Source: Hominisplanchenecus_A murintestinalis (lineage in GTDB: Bacteria > Bacillota > Clostridia > Lachnospirales > Lachnospiraceae). Taken from it: a DNA stretch of 64,000 nucleotides. The notes below the pieces were generated by a model. It made no database searches. It saw only the letters and a list, made by a program, of their open reading frames with translations, and was not told the DNA's origin. The stretch is from NCBI RefSeq assembly GCF_943193015.1, contig NZ_CALPCM010000010.1:1-64000 (forward strand), given 5' to 3'. Shown here in pieces: positions 59,632 to 64,000 of the stretch. How positions within the stretch are numbered: position 1 is the first letter of the stretch; each line of letters begins with the position of its first letter. The translations under genes were made by a program, and so were the position numbers.

Positions 59632-60672
59632 ATGAGAACAGGAAAGAGGACAAGAAGGCGGGCAAGGAGAAGAAAACAGATAGCAGGGGCATGTATTGTG
59701 ATTCTGCTTATACTGCTTATTTTAGGCTTGGCAGGAATTTTATTGTGGAGGAATATAAAGATATCCCAGCGGAAATCAGATTCCGGCAAAGATGCAGTGA
59801 CGGAACAGGAAATGACGCAGGAAAATAAGACAGAGACAATAACTGAAACACAGACCGAGGCTGTAACAGAGCCGCCTGTATCGCTGGGAATCAGCGCAGA
59901 AGATTTATATAGCGCGAATGCTTTTCTGGTTCGTACAAAAACGGGAGAAACGCTGCTGGATAAGGGCAGTGCAGAGCAAATCTATCCGGCTTCCATGACA
60001 AAAGTTATGACTGCGGTGGTTATTTTGGAAAATATTTCGGATTTACAGGCAGAAGTAAGGCTGTCGGAAGAAATGTTTGACGAGTTGTATCGGCAGGAAG
60101 CTTCTCTGGCAGGATTTCTGCCGGGAGAAACTGTGACGGCACGGGATTTACTGTATGGCGTGATGCTGCCCTCCGGAGCCGAGTGTTGTACGGGGCTGGC
60201 AGATTACATCGCCGGTTCGGAAGAGGGATTCGCGGATTTGATGAACCGGAAAGCTGCGGAACTTGGCATGGAAAATACGCATTTTGTCAATGCCAGCGGG
60301 CTGCATGATCCAGGGCATTATACCACGGCGGCAGACATGGCAAAACTGATGGAATATGCACTGCGGAACGATACCTTTAAAGAGATAGCATCATCCGCGT
60401 GGCACAGCACAGAACCTACGGACATGCATCCAGACGGCATTACAGTTTACAATACACTGTTTGGGAGTATGACAGAGGAAATACGTGACAGCGGCATTAT
60501 TACAGGAGGAAAGACAGGATATACGGGGGAAGCAGGACTTTGCCTTGCGAGCTTTGCTGAAATAAATGGAGAAACCTTTATACTGGTAACAGCAGGGGCA
60601 GACGGAAATCATGAGACAGAGCAGTTCCATGTTTTGGACGCGTATGCAGTGTATCGTGCTCTTGAATTCTAG
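59632..60672 (+). CDS. D-alanyl-D-alanine carboxypeptidase family (S11), membrane-anchored
   Basis: A 346-residue penicillin-binding-type protein. The basic N-terminus and a membrane segment at about 17-38 (no signal cleavage evident) are followed by a Glu/Thr linker. The serine-peptidase core has S121-M-T-K124 (PASMTKV) and K294-T-G (GGKTGYTG). The second motif, normally S-x-N, reads S181-G-A, without the Asn. Substrate is expected to be peptidoglycan pentapeptide. AGGAGAAGAGG precedes ATG 59632; a longer frame from 59572 is not preferred. Expression may be sporulation-linked since sigK is 750 bp upstream, but that is only position. Confidence 0.85.
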   Translation: MRTGKRTRRRARRRKQIAGACIVILLILLILGLAGILLWRNIKISQRKSDSGKDAVTEQEMTQENKTETITETQTEAVTEPPVSLGISAEDLYSANAFLVRTKTGETLLDKGSAEQIYPASMTKVMTAVVILENISDLQAEVRLSEEMFDELYRQEASLAGFLPGETVTARDLLYGVMLPSGAECCTGLADYIAGSEEGFADLMNRKAAELGMENTHFVNASGLHDPGHYTTAADMAKLMEYALRNDTFKEIASSAWHSTEPTDMHPDGITVYNTLFGSMTEEIRDSGIITGGKTGYTGEAGLCLASFAEINGETFILVTAGADGNHETEQFHVLDAYAVYRALEF

Positions 60673-60739
60673 AATTACAAACAATATATTGTAAATTTGA
60701 ACAATATGATATATAATGGACGTGCCGGACATGTTTTGC

Positions 60740-60778
60740 AAATTGCGGTTTGTCGGGCAGGTCATCGCTTACGCCGGA
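60740..60778 (+). repeat. Dispersed repeat copy upstream of recA
   Basis: AAATTGCGGTTTGT (60740-60753), a perfect 14-bp match to the termini of the 35,043 element, followed 13 nt later by GCTTACGCCGGA (60767-60778), which differs at one base from the start of that element's 31-nt unit (GCTTACCCCGGA). Confidence 0.6.
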
Positions 60779-60794
60779 AGTGTTTATAAAGTGG

Positions 60795-60823
60795 TTGACA
60801 AGAAGGCAAAAGTGTAATATGAT
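60795..60823 (+). promoter_or_regulatory. Sigma-A promoter for recA
   Basis: TTGACA (60795-60800), 17 bp, TATGAT (60818-60823). Confidence 0.85.
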
Positions 60824-60836
60824 GAATAAAAGTTCG

Positions 60837-60850
60837 AGAACATTAGTTCG
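60837..60850. promoter_or_regulatory. LexA (DinR) box of recA
   Basis: AGAACATTAGTTCG matches the Gram-positive LexA consensus CGAAC-N4-GTTCG at nine of ten positions. It lies 13 bp after the recA -10, at the start of the transcript, so LexA should block recA and release it during the SOS response. Confidence 0.8.
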
Positions 60851-60876
60851 CAAAGAAAGAAAAGGAGAAGATGCAC

Positions 60877-61983
60877 ATGGCTCAGGAAGATAAATTAAAG
60901 GCGCTGGAAGCTGCCATCAGTAAGATAGAAAAAGATTTTGGAAAAGGCGCGGTCATGAAACTGGGTGATTCTAAGGCAAATATGAACGTGGAAACTATAC
61001 CTACAGGCTGCTTGAGCCTGGACATCGCCCTGGGACTGGGAGGAATTCCAAAGGGAAGGATTATTGAGGTTTACGGACCAGAGTCCAGCGGAAAGACTAC
61101 CGTGGCGTTACATATGGTTGCGCAGGTGCAGAAGCAGGGCGGCATCGCAGGTTTTATTGATGCAGAGCATGCGCTGGATCCGGTGTATGCGGGAAATATA
61201 GGCGTGGACATTGAGAATTTGTATATTTCCCAGCCAGATAACGGCGAACAGGCACTGGAGATTACAGAAACAATGGTACGTTCCGGGGCGGTGGATATCA
61301 TTATCGTTGACTCGGTAGCGGCGCTTGTGCCGAAAGCGGAGATTGATGGGGATATGGGAGATTCCCATGTGGGGCTCCAGGCACGTTTGATGTCGCAAGC
61401 TCTCAGGAAGCTGACGGGAGTAACCAGTAAATACAATTGTACGATTATTTTTATCAATCAGCTGCGTGAAAAAGTTGGCGTAATGTTCGGCAGCCCGGAA
61501 ACGACAACAGGTGGGCGGGCGCTGAAGTTTTATTCTTCTATCCGTTTGGATGTCCGCAGGATTGAGTCTCTGAAACAGGGGGGCGATGTAATCGGAAACA
61601 GAACCCGAATCAAAGTGGTGAAAAATAAAATTGCGCCGCCGTTTAAGGAAGCAGAGTTTGATATCATGTTTGGTCAGGGGATTTCACGGGAAGGGGATAT
61701 CCTCGATTTGGCAGCGAATGAAGGCGTTATTGTAAAGAGCGGTGCATGGTATGCATATAATGATGCCAAAATCGGACAGGGACGAGAGAATGCGAAGAAA
61801 TACCTGCGCGAGCATCCGGAGGTCATGGAAGAGGCTGAACGGAAAGTACGTGAGAATCTGGGCTTGATTGAGAAGCCGGAAAATGAAGCGGCAGATGAAG
61901 GAAAAGCAACGGATGTGGAAAAAATGACAGGAAAGGCGGGGAGGAAAGCAGGGAAAGAAACGCTAGAGGGTGAAAATTCGTGA
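60877..61983 (+). CDS. recA: Recombinase RecA
   Basis: The strand-exchange protein and SOS co-protease, 368 residues. The Walker A motif GPESSGKTT, Walker B IIIVDSVAALVP and the L1/L2 loop regions are all present, and the C-terminus is acidic/lysine-rich with low complexity. Two nearby ATGs exist: 60871 lies only 3 nt from GGAG, so 60877 (MAQEDKLKALEAA) with 9-nt spacing is preferred. The stop codon overlaps the recX start (GTGA). Regulated by the LexA box above. Confidence 0.97.
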   Translation: MAQEDKLKALEAAISKIEKDFGKGAVMKLGDSKANMNVETIPTGCLSLDIALGLGGIPKGRIIEVYGPESSGKTTVALHMVAQVQKQGGIAGFIDAEHALDPVYAGNIGVDIENLYISQPDNGEQALEITETMVRSGAVDIIIVDSVAALVPKAEIDGDMGDSHVGLQARLMSQALRKLTGVTSKYNCTIIFINQLREKVGVMFGSPETTTGGRALKFYSSIRLDVRRIESLKQGGDVIGNRTRIKVVKNKIAPPFKEAEFDIMFGQGISREGDILDLAANEGVIVKSGAWYAYNDAKIGQGRENAKKYLREHPEVMEEAERKVRENLGLIEKPENEAADEGKATDVEKMTGKAGRKAGKETLEGENS

Positions 61984-62594
61984 CGGTTACGAAAATAGAG
62001 GCTTTCGGGAAAAACAGGTATAGAATTTATATAGATGAACGGCGGGCTTTTGTACTGTATAAAGGCGAACTTTCCAGGTATAAAATAAGAGAAGGAGAGG
62101 TGCTTGGCGAGGAAAGCTATAGGGAGATTGTAGACTCTGTGCTTGTAAAAAGGGCAAAGCTTCGCTGTATGAATCTCTTGAAATCTATGGACAGGACAGA
62201 ATGGCAGCTTCGGCAGAAGCTGGAGCAGGGGGAATACCCGCAAGATATCATAGACACGGCAGTCGCATATGTAAAGAGTTATGGTTATGTGGATGACATC
62301 TCCTATGCCAGCCGTTATATCGACAGCAGGCAGCAGTCAAGAAGCAGAAGGCAGATTATCTGTGAGCTTCAGCAGAAAGGGATTGAAAAGGATGTGATTC
62401 TTGCGGCGTATGAAGAAAAAGCCCCGGTGGATGAATGTGCATTGATTTATCGGCTGCTGGAGAAGAAGCATATGGAGCCGCGGGCAGCCACTCCTAAAGA
62501 AAAACAGAAAATGTATATGTTTCTTATGAGGAAAGGATTTTCTTCCAGTGAAGTGTCAAAAGTACTCAGGGGAGGAGAATATGACTTTTGCTAA
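61980..62594 (+). CDS. recX: Regulatory protein RecX
   Basis: Modulates RecA filament activity. The 204-residue protein is built of three-helix RecX repeats (RCMNLLKSMDRTEWQLRQKL, DTAVAYVKSYGYVDDISYA, SRRQIICELQQKGIEKDVI). The start is GTG at 61980, overlapping the recA TGA by three bases, with GAGGGTG upstream, so translation is coupled to recA. A weak terminator follows at 62639. Confidence 0.93.
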   Translation: MTVTKIEAFGKNRYRIYIDERRAFVLYKGELSRYKIREGEVLGEESYREIVDSVLVKRAKLRCMNLLKSMDRTEWQLRQKLEQGEYPQDIIDTAVAYVKSYGYVDDISYASRYIDSRQQSRSRRQIICELQQKGIEKDVILAAYEEKAPVDECALIYRLLEKKHMEPRAATPKEKQKMYMFLMRKGFSSSEVSKVLRGGEYDFC

Positions 62595-62638
62595 ATGGAG
62601 ATAGCAAGGCAGATAAAATTTAATAGATAATAAGACAG

Positions 62639-62675
62639 AAACCCGGCAAAGCTTGAAAAGGCGATGCGGGTTTTT
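62639..62675 (+). terminator. Rho-independent terminator of recA-recX
   Basis: AAACCCG (62639-62645) pairs with CGGGTTT (62667-62673), with CA/TG pairing next to a bulge, followed by TT. Confidence 0.7.
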
Positions 62676-62725
62676 GCAAGTTACTATGAAAAATAGCGGG
62701 GGCAAAGTGAAAAAAGAACAATTAC

Positions 62726-62754
62726 TTGACAATGTGCACAAAACACGGTAAAAT
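62726..62754 (+). promoter_or_regulatory. Sigma-A promoter for rny
   Basis: TTGACA (62726-62731), 17 bp, TAAAAT (62749-62754), 46 bp before the GTG start. Confidence 0.8.
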
Positions 62755-62800
62755 TAATACGTTGTTTTGTACAATGAAAAATAAATAAGGAGGTGCTCCT

Positions 62801-64000
62801 GTGCCGAGTGCAGTAATAACAATTATTGCTGTTGTAATCACGCTGATTATAGCTGTTGCTATTACATGGCCTGTAGCTACCGCATACCATAAAAAGGTTG
62901 TTGAAGCAAAAATTGGAAGTGCGGAAGAAAAGGCCAGAAAAATAATAGATGATGCGCTCAAGGCTGCAGAGACAAAGAAGCGGGAAGCCCTGCTCGAAGT
63001 TAAGGAGGAGTCTTTAAAGACAAAGAATGAACTTGACAGGGAAACGAGAGAAAGGCGTGCCGAGCTTCAGCGTTACGAAAAGCGCGTTTTATCTAAAGAA
63101 GAAGCAATAGATAAAAAAGCGGATGCAATTGAGAAAAGAGAGTCAGGGTTAGCAGCAAAAGAAGAAGAAATAAGAAAGAAAAGTGAAGAAGTAGAAGGGC
63201 TAAATGAAAAGCGAGTGCAGGAACTGGAGAGAATCTCAGGTCTAACCTCCGAACAAGCAAAAGATTATCTTTTAAAAACTGTTGAAGATGAAGTAAAAAG
63301 TGATACTGCGCGGCTTTATAAAGAGCTTGAGAGCAGAGCGAAAGAAGATGCCGCGAAAAAGGCGAAAGAATATGTGGTTACAGCGATACAGAAATGTGCG
63401 GCTGACCATGTGGCAGAAACGACGATTTCTGTCGTTCAGCTTCCCAACGATGAAATGAAGGGAAGGATTATTGGTAGAGAGGGAAGAAACATAAGAACCC
63501 TGGAGACCATGACGGGCGTAGATTTGATTATTGATGACACCCCCGAAGCAGTTATTTTATCGGGCTTTGACCCCATTCGGCGGGAAGTGGCAAGAATTGC
63601 CCTTGAAAAACTGATTGTGGATGGGCGAATCCATCCGGCGAGAATCGAAGAGATGGTGGAAAAGGCACAAAGAGAAGTCGAAGCGATGATTCGCGAAGAA
63701 GGTGAGGCGGCTGCTCTGGAAGTTGGCGTACATGGCATACATCCTGAGTTAGTGCGTTTGCTTGGAAGAATGAAATTCCGAACCAGTTATGGACAGAATG
63801 CATTAAAGCACTCAATTGAAGTTTCGCAGCTGGCAGGCCTGCTGGCAGGAGAAGTCGGGGCGGACGTCAGGTTGGCGAAACGTGCGGGTTTGCTGCATGA
63901 TATAGGGAAGTCTATTGACCACGAGATGGAAGGATCCCATATCCAGATTGGTGCTGATTTATGTAAGAAATACAAAGAGTCTGCGGTTGTGATTAATGCG
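62801..64000 (+). CDS. rny: Ribonuclease Y (3' part outside the window)
   Basis: A membrane-anchored endoribonuclease that starts mRNA decay. The visible 400 codons begin with GTG 62801, 4 nt after AAGGAGGTG (62788-62796). The N-terminal membrane helix (about 5-28) is followed by a long charged coiled coil to about residue 190, the KH domain with MKGRIIGREGRNIRTLE, and the HD domain with H-D (GLLHDIGKS) near residue 365. The frame is open to the last base, so about 120 residues are missing. It follows recA-recX on its own promoter. Confidence 0.95.
   Translation, partial: MPSAVITIIAVVITLIIAVAITWPVATAYHKKVVEAKIGSAEEKARKIIDDALKAAETKKREALLEVKEESLKTKNELDRETRERRAELQRYEKRVLSKEEAIDKKADAIEKRESGLAAKEEEIRKKSEEVEGLNEKRVQELERISGLTSEQAKDYLLKTVEDEVKSDTARLYKELESRAKEDAAKKAKEYVVTAIQKCAADHVAETTISVVQLPNDEMKGRIIGREGRNIRTLETMTGVDLIIDDTPEAVILSGFDPIRREVARIALEKLIVDGRIHPARIEEMVEKAQREVEAMIREEGEAAALEVGVHGIHPELVRLLGRMKFRTSYGQNALKHSIEVSQLAGLLAGEVGADVRLAKRAGLLHDIGKSIDHEMEGSHIQIGADLCKKYKESAVVINA

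Overview
The window is a stretch of chromosome from an anaerobic, spore-forming member of the Clostridia, most likely Lachnospiraceae. Evidence is a full set of low-GC Gram-positive signals (strong GGAGG ribosome sites, TTGACA/TATAAT promoters, CIRCE, a Gram-positive LexA box, BirA operators), anaerobic metabolism (pyruvate:ferredoxin oxidoreductase), several sporulation genes (dpaA, dpaB, gpr, spoIIP, sigK) and gene orders typical of the group (era-recO-glyS, hrcA-grpE-dnaK-dnaJ, ireB-ruvX-DUF1292, trmR-trhP, recA-recX-rny). No rRNA, tRNA or CRISPR array was seen. The species cannot be named from the sequence alone.

Layout. 1-1.6 kb: the integrase end of an integrated element of Tn916/ICE type, stopping just before the dipicolinate synthase genes. 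1.65-5.1 kb: dpaA, dpaB and asnB. 5.2-8.3 kb: a divergent pair, a DHFR-fold reductase and a secreted caspase-like protease with an EF-hand loop and Ig-like repeats. 8.4-9.6 kb: a biotin transporter gene behind two BirA operators, with a coupled DUF1284 gene and a possible 31-residue ORF. 9.7-14.1 kb: nifJ and a small secreted Ig-like protein. 14.1-21 kb: an M16C metallopeptidase, era, recO, a lipoprotein and glycyl-tRNA synthetase. 21.2-27.4 kb: a very large secreted GH2 beta-galactosidase with a LamG-like domain inserted in the catalytic region. 27.4-34.9 kb: DUF3786, rpsT, gpr, spoIIP, lepA, hemW and a membrane-anchored SGNH hydrolase. 35.0-35.3 kb: a 256-bp palindromic repeat element with no coding capacity. 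35.4-37.2 kb: an ABC exporter. 37.3-42.4 kb: the CIRCE-controlled heat-shock operon. 42.6-51.2 kb: a surface protein, prmA, rsmE, a cysteine desulfurase with thiI, a Crh-like HPr relative and mtaB. 51.2-56.8 kb: ireB, ruvX, DUF1292, rnjA, ylbF, an MltG-like fragment, trmR and trhP. 56.8-64 kb: an alanine symporter, sigK, a phosphopantetheinyl transferase, a D,D-carboxypeptidase, recA, recX and the 5' part of rny.

How the genes work together. Many serve translation and RNA: tRNA modification (mtaB, thiI with its desulfurase, trmR, trhP), ribosome maturation and modification (era, prmA, rsmE, lepA, rpsT) and RNA decay (rnjA, rny). A second theme is sporulation: dipicolinate synthesis, engulfment (SpoIIP), germination protease and the late mother-cell sigma factor. 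The surface/secreted set (caspase, beta-galactosidase, YDG-domain protein, 246-residue Ig protein) is accessory and suits a gut or polymer-rich habitat.

The most unusual items are the palindromic repeat at 35,043-35,298, whose 13-14 bp terminal core recurs beside the rpsT and recA promoters; the secreted caspase; the LamG-interrupted beta-galactosidase; the Crh-like protein; a 13-residue leader ORF whose stop codon overlaps the TTG start of rnjA; and a sigma-K gene with no pro-sequence. Several start codons were moved from the longest open frame on the basis of ribosome binding sites and family N-termini; each case is noted.
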